The translations under genes were made by a program, and so were the position numbers. Below, in pieces: positions 10,681 to 23,779 of a stretch of 64,000 nucleotides of DNA. The notes below the pieces were generated by a model. It had not been told where the DNA came from. It was given only the letters and a program-made list of their open reading frames with translations, and searched no databases. The first letter of the stretch is position 1, and every line of letters starts with the position of its first letter. The stretch comes from Sindora glabra (lineage: Eukaryota > Streptophyta > Magnoliopsida > Fabales > Fabaceae). The stretch covers positions 18,921,868 to 18,985,867 of the forward strand of contig CM035225.1 of assembly GCA_020226215.1 (NCBI GenBank). Reading direction: 5' to 3'.

Positions 10681-13600
10681 TAAATCTAAAATGAATCTTT
10701 TAGTATCGAATTTAAAAGTAAGATATCAATGGGACTACATTTTTATCATTTGATTTAAAGATATTTTGAAGAATTTTTTTAAAAAAATAAGATCCCTATT
10801 TGTAACTCATGTTATCGATGCCTTGAGATTTAGAGTCATCCATTTTGATAGGTTAGCAGTAGTAGCACATGTCTTAGTCTTAAAAATATTGCAAATTCTA
10901 TAATTATGTCATGTATCAATGCCCCACAAATTAGAATGAAGACACTTCATATTGATAATAAAATAAAAAAGTATTATAAAAAAGATCTTATGAAGAGTTG
11001 AGATACCCTCTTATTGGTATAAGGTCGACTTTTACATTCATACATTGAGTATAGCATTTTTCACTATTAATATGTCATAATTTGGACAGAAATAGTAGAA
11101 TATTATTAGTCCTTTCATGAGAATTATTGGTTAGTGAATAATATTCTTATATAATGATATCATTCTATTAATATAATATAATATTTAATTGCAATAATCA
11201 TTTCTAACTTGCAATTAAATAATAGAATTATGGCAATATCCTCCAAAATATTTATACTAGCATAATGTCACTCTTTTACAAGAAAAAAAAAGGCTATTTT
11301 CTATAAGAAATGATTTCAATCCATATATAATTTGAATAATCATAATGGTATATCTGACAAATCTACATGATTTAGGACATCCAGGAAAAATTTTAAATAT
11401 ATGTTGATGCCCTTCTTAAGTCCTTTGGCTTATCCCAAGAATGATTACGATGACAATTACGTCATCATCATATGTCATCCTCCTCCCAACTAAAGCATTC
11501 ATCACCTCTTCCATGATTGAACTTATATGAATGATATGATTAATGAATTGATATAAAAAAATAAAAAATATTTACTTTTTCAATAAATCAAATTAATTAT
11601 AGCATAAATTTCCTAAAATTAACCTCTTTTGCTTCCAATTGTTGGATGAAAAACTTTGTTGCAACTTGGATTGCTAAAAGAATTGCTTAAGATACAAGAC
11701 TCTACAAACTAAGCAATCCTATCATTGTTCAACAAGTCAAATAAACCACCACTTTATTGTGACAAATTTTTTAGAATCCGAGATGTTGTAAAAGCTAATG
11801 TTACTAAACAAATGAATTGAATTATCATTTTTTAATTATTTCAAATAAGGAGTAAATATGAGTTTTTTTCTATTTTCTGAATTCAAGATCTTATAATTAA
11901 GGAAATTGATTTAAAGTTAAGATGTACTATGAAGTTAATTATTGCTTGCTTTGTTTTTAGATCCTTTGTCATAATAAAATAATCCAATTTAATTTGTCAA
12001 TTAGCTAAGGAGAAATTACAAATCAAAATGAAAGAAAATGATTTTAAGGATACAACTTACCTCCTACATCTTGAAATCTAGACTCTATAAATCCTTAGTA
12101 AAATGAGGTATTTTCTTTCATATCTCTGTTAGTCCATCAAAGTAATTAAATGCTAAATTACTATGCAGTCAAGGATTTGACTATTTACTACCAACAGACT
12201 AAGATAAATATAACTTAAAGCACTTATCACCAAGACTTCTCATGGCTAGAGTGATAAAGAAATTTTAAAAGAGAATTTAGGCAATTCATCTTGATATTGT
12301 GTAATAGTCTAGAATTGAATTGTAGTATTGTAGAAAGTGAGCCAAGACATTGCTAGAACACAAATTTATATTATAATCTAAGATAGCATTTGAGGTTTTA
12401 TAACCAAATTTAGTAGACCATCAATTTAAATTCTTTGATAATTGTAAATCACAATTTTTATTTTTATAATCAATTTCAATCTAACTTTTAACTTTTAATT
12501 TTTTTCATTGATGAATTGATAGTAAAAAAGTTTAGATTTTGAGTGTATCATGGAAATTCTTTACCATCAAACCATGCATCTAGCATTTTAACATCATATT
12601 TATCTTAACCAAGATTGTCAAAGTCATTGATTCTACCTAGGATCCAATGAAAGAGTTCAAGATCGTAATTTGTAGAATTGTAAATGGAATCATAAAATTC
12701 TATTTATGAAGTAAAAGTATATAAATTTATATATGCATATACTTTTGTAAAAATTAGACATGAGTAAAATATTTTTAAACTTACAATAATTAAAATAAAA
12801 TTAAGTTCTAATCTAGGTCTTAACATTAACACAAACAAGAAAAAGTTCATAATACATTGAAAATCACAAACAACAAGATATCAACATTGAAAACTAAGTT
12901 GGATAAAATAAATATAATCATTTAATTCTTATCAATATAAACACAATACAATTGAAACTAAATATGAATTTTGCTAATTCATATAATTAGAACTAGGTTA
13001 AATAAAATATAAATTTTTATAAATATATTATACACAACTAAAAAATTAAACAATCAAACATAAAAAAATAAATAAATAAACTTTTAAACAATCACTGGCT
13101 AAGTAAAATATAATTTGTTATTAATATATAAAGTTAAATCAAGTAAAATGAATATGTAAAAGTAAATTAAATAACCCAATTAATATAAAATTTATTAGAT
13201 AACTATAGTTGCCTTGTTCTCTGCGTTATTTCTGTGACTTCTTTTCTTCTGCTTCATTTTCTTTGACTTCTACTTATCTTCTCTCATTGATGAAGAAAAA
13301 CAAAAAATTGAGCCTTAGTTGCACTGTAGTTAACAATAATAATTAATATTTTAGTGTCGCTCTTGCCCTCACATTACAACAAAAAAGGCATTTGGGGTAA
13401 GTTCTGGAAAGCTAAATCTAGGTTCCAATAGGAATTTTATAATTAATTAGACTAATTTAGTAGTTTATTTTTGGCCTTTAATAAACCCAGGATGCTGTGA
13501 TGTTGTTTTGGTAAAAAATTAGGTCCATTTTGTCTTTTGGGTAGGGAGATTTAATCGTTGTTCTTAATGATCTTACGAACTCAGTTGCGAACCTACAATG

Positions 13601-15615
13601 ATTTGCACAAATATGAATTTTTCATGAGAACAAAATTGTAAACCATGTTCATAGTTGTAGGATTATGCATTTTTACGATCCGGTTTGCAAGTTGGACAAC
13701 CTTGAATTCTCAACCTCACCCTATTACTGAATTTTGGTCATATATTTATATGTTATTTTTTATTCATCTATGTATAGTCATTTTTACACTTAATATAATC
13801 TAAAAATATATAACTAGGGAAAATTTTAATGTAAATATAAAAATGATATATGCATACATATTGAATATATAACAACGATGCAAAAATGATATGGGGTACC
13901 TAAATTTCTTTTAATACCTCTTTTTTTGTAAAAATACAATTTTATAAAAAATGTACCAAATTAACATAAAAAATCTTATTTTTTTAAATTAAACTTATCA
14001 GTGAGGTGTCAAATGATAATAAACAATGTTATATTTTTCAAAACAATTTAAATGTTTGGACCAAATTATATATTTAACTAATGTGTAATTTTAGTAAATT
14101 TTAAAACTGATTTCTATAATTTATTTGCTGTTAATCAGATTTTCATTATTTTGATTTATTTTTATTAACTCCTTACTCAATAATAAGTGTCAAGTTCATT
14201 CATTAATAAGCTATCAATGCATTAATTAGTTCATCTCTATAAGGTTTTCAAGTGCATGTCAAGCTATTATCTAGGTGGAATGGACTTTAGGTCCTTTAGA
14301 TCACTTAACTATTTAAAGGGAGGAAAAAGATGAAAAAATTCCCATTTTGATCTTAAAATTTAATATTCCAATCTAGGATCTAAATTTTAACATTCTAATC
14401 TTAATATTTACACTATTGAATAAAAGTTATTATTAATCCGGATGTAGTGTAACATGGAGACAGTATAAATCATTACATGACTTAAATTTTGCAAGAAGAA
14501 TGCATTGAGAAGATTATTTGTCACTTAATAATGAATTAAAATTATAAATACTCAGTTAAAAGCAAATTGTCAAATAAAATAATCTAAAAATTAGAAAAAA
14601 TATAAAGAGCAACAGATTAATTTAATAAAAAAATTATTATAATATACTTCATTTCCATTACTATGGTTTTTTCAATGAGATCAGAATGTTTTATACTAAA
14701 ATTTGTAATATTTAATTATAGATTAACAAATAAAATATCTTGTTTTCTTATAAACTTCACACAAAAAGGGAAGAAAAATCAAAATTGGGATTTATTTTTA
14801 CCTTGACCTTTAATATTCGAAGCTGGGCATGGAATTAGGGTGGAAATAAACTAAGTTGTTTATGAGTGACTTATGGTTTGACTTATTGAAAGTTTAACTT
14901 GACTTATCTATTTAGTTAAATAAATCAGGTTTAGGCCAATATATTAACATATTTATTAAATAATCCTAATCTATTTAATTTTAAGCTTGACTTATTAGCC
15001 TATTAAATTGACCTATTTAACTAGTATGTTACTCTAATTTAAACCACTTTAATTAATTAACTAGAATTAATAATTATTACTACTACTTTATCATTGTACA
15101 TTCTTTTTCTTTTTTAATTTAGTTATCAATATTATTAAGTTTTAAAGTTTATAAGTGATGAATTTATATTACTATATCATTTAATTTTTTTATTTTAAAT
15201 AAATATGATTATATTTTTTGTTAAATTATTAAAATTTCTATAAAAGTGGAGACAGTTTTTTTCAATGCTTTATTTATTTAATAAAATTATTTTTTTATTG
15301 AAGAACTTATTTATGATATATATATATATAAATTTGTAAGTCTATTAATAATTTATTTTGATTTTAATAGTTAGACTTAAATAAACCAATAAGCCAAGCT
15401 AAGCTTCTTAAACTTTATAAATAAATAGGGTTAAGCTAAAATTTTAGCCTATAAATAGGTCATAAACTAGACCTAGGCTAATAAAATTTGAAATAAGCCC
15501 AACCCATTTGTGCTAAAGCCTGACTTGCCTTGTTTCTACCTTAACATGGAAGCATAAATTGGTCTCTAATTTTTCCCTACCCTTTGATCCATGAATGTAA
15601 ATAGAAACATTAAAG
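10681..15615. other. AT-rich intergenic sequence, no gene seen
   Basis: About 4.9 kb of AT-rich sequence without a frame of 60 or more codons and without clear LTRs or terminal inverted repeats. The last part (about 14820-15540) has LTR-like or MITE-like composition, but no pairing ends were found. Confidence 0.5.
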
Positions 15616-15662
15616 CTGCGGAACAGTGATATGACGATCTTTTCAAGTAAGGAAAGGTGGAG

Positions 15663-17340
15663 GTGAAGATGTTGAATACTAAGCATGCCACGTTGAAATT
15701 CTCATATATTCTTACATTCTCCAACTTGTTCTTTTCATGTAAACAATCCTAAAGTAAAAAATTTAGTAATATTTCTAGATTTGATAAAATTAATAATGTC
15801 ATAGCATCATTCAATGTCTTACTCAATAAGCATTCTCTACTAACTATTCTTGAAATTAACAAGATTTTAGGACCATTATTAAGATAAAACATTATTCTAA
15901 TGCTGCTTCACTTTGTAGATGACTGCAATTAATGGGAATTCAGCCTAATTTAATTACTTTGACCGTTTTGATTAATAGTTATTGCTATTTAGGTCAAATG
16001 AGTTTTGTATTTTTTTATAGGAGAGATTGTTAAAAAAAGATTTATTCTAAATAAAATTACTGCGGCAACACTGATGAAAAGGTGATGTATTGATGGTAAA
16101 ATTAGGAAAGCATTAAAGTCTCATGATGAACAACTTACAACCAGATTCCAACTTAATAAAGTCACTTATGTGACCTTAATTAATGGACTGTGTAAGATGG
16201 GAAGCATAAGGACTACCTTTGAATTGCTATAAAAGATGGCCAAACAAGTACTTAAACTAAATGTAGTAATGTACACCATAGTTATTAACAACCTATGCAA
16301 GGATGGACTTGTAAGTGACATAAGTGATTTATATTATGAAAAGATTGTGAGGTGAATTTCTCCTAATATTGTCACTTATACTTCTCTAATTCATGGTTTT
16401 TGTGTTAAGGGTCAATTGAGTGAAGCAACTCAATTCTTGTAAGAAATGGCTTTAAAGAACATTAATCCAGATGTCCATATCTTAATATAATGGTTGATAC
16501 TTTATGTCATAGAAGGCAATGTCATAGAAACCTAATGCGTGAATGTGTGTTTGATAAGATGAAGGTAAAAAGTCATTACCCTGATGTTATTCTTACAATG
16601 CCTTGTTGGATGGATACTAGTTAAACAATAAAGTGAATAAGGCAATAAAATTATTTGATAACATGGTTAAAAAGGGTTTAGCTCTAGATATATGGACTTA
16701 TAATATTATGATTAATGGATATTATAAGATTAAAAGGGTGGATATAGCCTTAGCTTTCTTTAAAGAAATGCACAAGAATAATTTGTTTCCTAATGTTGTA
16801 ACTTATAGTACTCTTATTGATGGTTTGTGCAAATTAGAAAGATTCTTTTATGTATGAGATATTATTAATGATATGCATCATATAGGCTAAAAGCCTAATA
16901 TCTTCACTTACAATGTCTTATTGGATACTTATTGTAAAAAATAATATCTTAAGAAGGTAATCTCATTGTATATGCAAATGGGACACTAAGGAATTTTACC
17001 TAATTTGTGCACGTAAAATATACTTCTTAACAAGTTGTGCAAAGGTGCAAGAATGAAAACTACACAAGAATTGTTTGAGCATCTTTTAAACAATGAATAT
17101 TATTGTCCAGATATATATACTTACAACATTATGATGAATAGGCTTTGTAAAGAAAGTTTGTTTAATGATGCAATTGCTTTACTTTAAAAAATGGAAGACA
17201 ATAATTGCTTCCCTGCTACTGTAATTTTTGAAATAACTATTTGAGCCCTTTTAAAAGATAATCAAAATGACAAGTTAAATATGCTTATTCATAAAATGAT
17301 GGATAAAGGCTTATTGAAAGCTAGAAACAAAGTTAGTTTA
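15663..17340 (+). pseudogene. RFL-type PPR gene copy 3, heavily decayed
   Basis: The copy is collinear with the intact PPR gene at 45204. The leader before the start (AACATTAAAGCTGCGGAACAG) matches those of copies 1 and 2. The start itself is now GTGAAGATGTTGAAT (ATG to GTG), with the second Met kept at 15669. PPR motifs are recognisable throughout, for example the frame 16633-16857 with IWTYNIMINGYYKIKRVD and VVTYSTLIDGLCKLE. Stops and small indels occur in nearly every motif, so it is older than copy 1 and non-functional. It ends at the conserved AAA|GTTAGT donor (about 17334), followed by a downstream block like those of the other units. No copia or foldback element precedes it, unlike units 1 and 2. 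Confidence 0.88.
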
Positions 17341-18420
17341 ATTCCAATTTAAATTACATAACTATAAAATATAAATTTTGGTGAATGTTGCAAATGTTTA
17401 TTTCTTTTAAGACAAAGAAGTACTAATATGTTGATGACCTAAAATGTATTTATGCTTGATTTAATTAAATATTTATTAAGTTACCTTAACTAGTGTTGTT
17501 TGTTAATCATCCTAATCTTAACAAATAACCTGATTATCATCTTTCTTCCTCATATATTTTGAATTTTCCTTTTCTAATCACAGGATCTTTTGAATTATTG
17601 CTTAAGAGCTAGTTTTTCTTATGCATAAAGGTTTGTGTGTTAATATTTTATTCATAAGTGTTCTTAATTTTAGACTATCTTGCATATTCCAGCTAGATCT
17701 CTTTGGATTGACTAATTCATGTTATACATTTTTTTAACTTAAGGAGTAAATTGCATGTTTTAAGTTCCCTTAAAATAATGGGATGCATTTATTGCTGTAA
17801 TTGATATAAGAAATATTTTAACAAATTAAAGCTAAAATAATGGGAATATAAGATTCTTAATGTTAGTTGGTGAGTTACCTTTATAGTTGTATGGATGAAT
17901 TCTTGGACAAGAAGATTATTTTCCCTTCTTTCTATTAAGGTTATTATGTTGCTTTGAGCAATAGGTGTATTGAGAAGGGATCTAATTAGAAAGGAATCTC
18001 TTAAATAGCATTTAAATGAATTTTATTCTATTGTTATTTTGAGATCTTGCTATAATAATAAGAATTAAAATTTAATGAAAGGGAAGGAGCCTATGCTCTT
18101 TTTCCGAGAATGATGTCATTTCCCTTCTTTATTTTCCTATTGTGGCATATCTAGCTGAACTAATGCTTGGTTACATTAATAAAAAGGCCTAGTTTTTTTT
18201 TTTTAATTTTTCTACAAGACTAGTTGAAATTTAGATTTAGGCAATAGTTTTAAAATAATTTTGCTCATTATGTTGTAAATGATGAGATAGAAGCATCATA
18301 ATGGATGAAAATGAAAATGTGGCATTGGAACATTATTGTTATTATTGTTAGTTGGTCTTGACTTATGCTTCTATTTTGCTTTCCAATTTCCTTTAAAATA
18401 GAGCTTTATTTTTCTTGCAA
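17341..18420 (+). other. Conserved downstream block of RFL copy 3
   Basis: Similar to 46869-47580. CACAG|GATCTTTTGAATTATTGC at about 17584 matches the acceptor and short exon at 47011. A frame reading FIAVID (about 17790) matches the exon at 47207. The blocks GACAAGAAGATTATTTTC (about 17905) and AGAAGCATCATAATG (about 18290) match about 47352 and 47549. Similarity stops near 18400. Confidence 0.6.
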
Positions 18421-19629
18421 GATAATTGTTTTTAGTAAAATATTATTTTCAACCAATCAAAACATTGACTCTCAATAGAAAATACTATGATGTAATTTGA
18501 ATTTTGACAATTTTAGCTTATTTGATGTCATTAGCAAAAAAACTCTATAGAGCATGATTTTAAGTATTTACATATTTATTCCTTTTAAGCATTGTGCATA
18601 ATCCTTTAATAATCAAAGACAAATCAAATTGCTAGTAGCATCTTTTTGTCACATCTTGTTATTATTATCATTTTTTTAATGGTTAAATCACTAAATGCTT
18701 ATACCCAAGATTAAGGATCGACCCTGAATGTAACGCAAGGTACAAAACCTTTAAAGAATATTAGATGTTATTTAAGTTAAATGCTCTCAAGTAAATATTA
18801 GTTATTAAATATTATGAATAATGGCTTGAGCAAACACAACATACCCAATTTCTTAATGATTAGACAAATACTCCTATGGTTGTTCATTTTATAACAAGTT
18901 TTGGCTAAAATTATTTTCCATAACTAATAAGCACCATCTGAATTAGAATCAATTACTTGACTACCAGCATTTTCTTTTTCTAGAAATTAATCTTCAAGGC
19001 TTAGGACATCAAAATAGAGTTATAAAGTTCTGTGTTGTCCAAAAAAAATATATCCAAATACAAGAAGTTTTGGATATAACAAGGATAAGGTTGAGATTAT
19101 ATTTAGATGTTATCATTTGGTATATTTCATTGAAAAGATATGCTAGAATCCTTAAAGGAATGACTTAATTAGATATTCTTTTAAAAGTGATGATTGTATT
19201 TGTAGCATCTCTGTGGTTAGAAGCTACCGACCATTTTGAAAAGCAATTTTGTCTATTTTGTTTCTCTAATAACTAGTTTCATTCCATAAAAAATTAAAAT
19301 TTATAATATCTAACAAAATATAATTAAAATATTTTGATTAAGTATCAAGTTATAGTTTATTTTAAAATGATGATACAAATTAATATTTTTAAGATAAAGA
19401 ATACTTAACAACTTAACTCATATATTTGTGTGTGCAAGGATATCATAAATTCTCATTTTACTGTCTCAAAAAAAAAGTAAAAATCTTGTATTAATTAAAT
19501 TTTTTTTACTAAGCATACAAGTTTAAAAAAATTATTGAAAATATTAAAATGAAAACTCATAAATAACATGCTTACTATCGGTACTTCAAATCCACTGCAC
19601 AATTGAAATTAGATAAACAAGAAATTAGT
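18421..19629. other. AT-rich intergenic sequence, no gene seen
   Basis: No supported gene, RNA or mobile element was recognised between the copy 3 downstream block and the degenerate tandem repeats that follow. Confidence 0.45.
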
Positions 19630-20450
19630 TAAAAAATAAAAAAGTAAAGAGACAAACATAGTTAAAATATAGACTTAAATCAATTAGAATTGGCCTCATT
19701 TTATAGGTGGAAAATTATAATACAGGGTAAGAGACAAATATAACATTATATAATATAAATAAAATATTGTGTTATATAATGTACTATTATTTATATCATT
19801 ATTATTCAACTTAAATAAATATTTGTAATTTTTATTATTATATTTTATTTTTTTGTATACACAAAAAGAAGGTCAAAATAAAGAAAAATAAAAGGAAAAT
19901 TAATAAAAAGAAAATAATAAAGAAAGAAACAAAGAAAATACAATAAAGCTATTAATATAAATCCATTTAAATTGTCATGATTTTACTTACAAAAAATATA
20001 CAATATAATATATGTTATATATATAGAACATAAATATAATATTATATATTATAACATATAATAAAAAAATAAAATTAGCATTAAAAAATTAAAATGAATA
20101 AAAAACATAATAAAATTATAGACATTAATAAATGTAAAAGGCCATGATTTTATATGTAAAAATGGGTATAATATAAAATTTATATATAATATAATATATC
20201 ATTTATTATAATATTATCATATATATAAATTTTCATTATATATAAAATTATTATAATAACCATCATTTATTTTTAAATAATATAAAAATGTAGAAAGAGA
20301 GAAAAAAGAAAGAAAAATGAAAAATTAGTATAAAGGAATTAGATAAAAAGAATATCAATAAAAATTAAAAATCAAAAGATAAGATATATTAAAATCATAG
20401 ACCTGAATTTATTTAAATTTATTTGAATTTATATATGGAAATATAGAATA

Positions 20451-20490
<40 letters not shown>

Positions 20491-20600
20491 AAATATAAAT
20501 ATATTATAACATTATATAATATATTGTTATTGATTTTTAGTGTTATATCATTATATATAAATTATAACATATAAATTTATTACTCTGTTATTATTTATTT
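19630..20600. repeat. Degenerate tandem array of a ~220-260 bp AT-rich unit
   Basis: A motif order recurs at about 19630, 19910, 20090 and 20370: an A/G-rich stretch (AAAGAAAAATAAAA type), then a 'TAAA-TTATAGAC-TTAAT' block, then a short part ending CATGATTTTA or similar, then a long ATAT-rich part. One more copy lies alone at about 22080-22260. Copies differ strongly, so boundaries are approximate. Confidence 0.5.
20453..20485. repeat. (AT)n microsatellite
   Basis: About 16 AT units inside the degenerate tandem array. Confidence 0.9.
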
Positions 20601-22313
20601 GGTTAGTTGGTTGTATATGATTGTAATTATAATTTAATATATAAAAAAGTAGAAAAGAAAGAGAGAAATAAAGTTGATTGTCAAAATTTTTTAGGTTTGA
20701 AAAAGGAGATGTAAGAAAGGGCCATGTGGCTCAATACTAAAGATAAATTAATCTTCCTCTTTACATAGATAGATAAGTTAATGAGAATTATAATTTCTAA
20801 TTTTTTAAGGAATTAAAAAATAAGAGAAAAAAATATTTTATTCCCTCAATTTTGATTAAATGACAAAAATAACACCTAAATCTTAAAATCTTATACTTTA
20901 TTCTTTAGACTTTAATTGAATGATAAAAATGATATATAATTTTTAAAAATTTATATTTAATCCTCAAAATTTTAATTTTTAAAAAATATAAAATCATTAA
21001 CTTTAAATTAAGTCTAGACATTATTTTGGCAATATATAGGATAAGTTATCTAAAAATTAAGAAAGTATTGTAACAATTATTAGGACTTGAAGAATACATG
21101 ATATTGAAATATGTTCAACTTGTATTAATGATTTTTTTTTGGAAAGATTTTCAAAAATCTATATTTGTGAAAACTTAAAAACTCTATCGAATTAATAGAT
21201 TTAAAAATCAAAATATTTGATCAACACAATTAAAAAATATTATAGAAGTTTTTATTTAAATTATTTTAATAAATTACTATTTCAAAGATCAATGTGTAAA
21301 TGATAATTTTGATCTTATAGAGGTGCAATAAATTTGAGGTATAATATTTGATTTATTTTACATATTCTTAAAATATTGAGTAAACTAATATATTCAAAAT
21401 AAATTATATGCTTAGAGATAACCTCAAGTCAAATTTTAAAAGTGATTTTGAATATAAATCTCCTAACTTGTCTTTGATTTTCTTAGAGAATCTATCAACA
21501 AACTTAATTTTTTTTCCTTTGTTTAAACTAAAGAATAGCTTAACATAATGCAAAAGTAAAAATAAATAAATGTTACTATTACACTTAATCCAAAATTAAT
21601 GTTTTTGCTTTTTTTGAAAGTTTAAAAGAATAAAGTGTAAATTTTTAAATTTTATATATTATTTTTATCATCAGTAAAGGATAAGGAAAGTAAAGAATAA
21701 AATTTCAAAATTTATGTATTACTTTTGCCGTTCAGTGAAAATTTAAGAGGGCATATTGTAATTTTCTTAAACTATAATTATCTAATTTGATTAAAAACAC
21801 GCATCATAAATTAATATTAAAACATAATTTATAAAATATATTATTTATGACTGAACATAGATAAAATGATTTGATGTATATATCATATTATACATTTATT
21901 ACATTAAAATAATGTTGTAAAATCCATAAACAAGGGCAAAAGCTTAAATATGTTGTAAATCATCACTCTAATCTAGAATGAATAAGAGTAAAAATATAGA
22001 AGAGAGTTAGAAAATATTTTTATCTTCGAATTCAAGAAATGCTTTTAAAAAATTATTAAAAATATCATAACCAAGATAAATATGAAATCAAATAAAAATA
22101 TTTAAAAAATTAAAAAATAAAAGAAGAAAATATAATAAAATTATTAACATAATCCTACTTCAATTTTCATGATACATGAAATGTCATGTAATACATGAAA
22201 TATATATAATATAATATGATATAATGTAATAATAATATTATTATTTAATTTTACATAGTATGAATAATTATTGTTAGATACAAATAGAAAACAAAATTAC
22301 CTCACTATATTAC
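20601..22313. other. AT-rich sequence, no gene seen
   Basis: No supported frame. One isolated copy of the preceding array unit lies at about 22080-22260. Confidence 0.45.
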
Positions 22314-23333
22314 AGTGGCATTTAATTCACAAAATTGAACATTTCTAAAAATCTTTATATTTTTAAGAACTTAATCCTTAAGAATATAATATTACCATAT
22401 TTGGTTCAATTAGAAATATCTATAAAAATATTACAACATCGCATTTTCATTACTCTGTATGTATTTAAAAATATTATTAAATTACTAAAAATATCCTTAT
22501 TAAAAATTTAATGATTAATGGTGGCAGGTGGTGGCTAACGATAAATGGTAATTAATGATTGTTAATGGTGGCAAGTGGCGATAGTGATGGTAGGAGTTGG
22601 CCAATGATGGGTGATAGTGGACGATGGTAACTGATTATATGTAGTGACTAATGATAGTCATCAATAATAAATAATGGTTAAAAATAGTTACTAGCAATAG
22701 ATGGTTGCTAACAGTGGTTACTGAGAATGGATGACGGACAATGATGAATGATGATAGATGATAGTCTTTCATGATGAATGGTTATCAATAGTGGATAATG
22801 GTGGTTGAGAATAGGTGGCAATTGTTAATGAATCATAGTCATTGAAAATAAATGGTGATGAATAGTGATCATTGGCGACAGGTAATAATTGATGATGGTC
22901 ATTAGTAATAACTAATGGTTAGTGATAGTTATTAGCATGGGTAGTAATGGGTAGTGGTTGTAAGCATTAGGTGGTGGGCAGTGGTCGTTGGTCATTAATG
23001 ATAGATAGTGACAAATAATGGATAATAGCCAATAATGATTATCAATAATAGTAGTAGTAAAATAAAGTATTAGTAGTAATAAGAATTTAATGAAAGAATT
23101 AATAAAATAATTTATTTATTTTACTAAATTTAAAATATTCCTATGTTATGTGAATATAGGATACCCACCTACTTATATGGAAATATTTGAAAAATATATT
23201 TAGTTAAAAATAATCCTAAAAATATACATTTTTGAAAATATTTTTCCTAAAATTCAAACTAAATATTACAACTTGACATTTCTTTAAAACATTCTCAAGA
23301 GTATGAGAAGAATTCTGTAAATCAAATGCCACT
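22314..23333. mobile_element. Non-autonomous TIR element with G-rich minisatellite core
   Basis: The left end AGTGGCATTTAATTCACAAA pairs with the right end TTTGATTTACAGAATTC-type sequence in inverted orientation (AAATCAAATGCCACT at 23319-23333). The inner 22503-23050 is a run of diverged ATGGTGGTTAATGATAGT-like units, unlike the surrounding AT-rich DNA. No transposase frame is visible. The GGCATTTG-type ends resemble those of small plant MITEs; the superfamily is undecided. Confidence 0.6.
22503..23050. repeat. Degenerate GRTGGT minisatellite
   Basis: Roughly 18-24 base units built from ATGGT, GGTTA and GTGATAGT words, rich in G on the plus strand and poor in C. It has no open frame. It forms the core of the TIR element around it. 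Confidence 0.65.
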
Positions 23334-23779
23334 TGTCAAGAAAAAATTTGAAGTAAAGAGAGTACATTTAGGGTATTTATATATGAAAAATGCTACTGAT
23401 ACTTTCTAAAAAAGGAGTAATCTTTCACTTCCATCTAATAGGCAATAAAGTACATATAATTATGGATTCGATAATATATAAAGAGAAAGAATAGATTAAA
23501 AATAACTACAGGAGAATAAGAGTAACATTGCTCTTCATAAATAGGTTGGTTTTAAAGATTCCTTATCATTTTTTGTGTACTTTCTTCTCTATTTATGATA
23601 TGTTCTTTTTTAAGCAAAAAAAATATGACACTTTAATTCAATTGATAACAGCCACCTTTAGATACTAATGTTGAAATCTTAACAATTGTCAATAGCACAG
23701 ATTAGAAATATTTAACCCTAGCTGGGATAAGGATATTGATTTAAAACAATTGCATTCTCTAAATTCACTTTGTAAAGCT

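Noticed and set aside
19630..20600. CRISPR-like array
   Set aside because: Units are long, diverged and without short identical repeats or unique spacers, and the organism is a plant.
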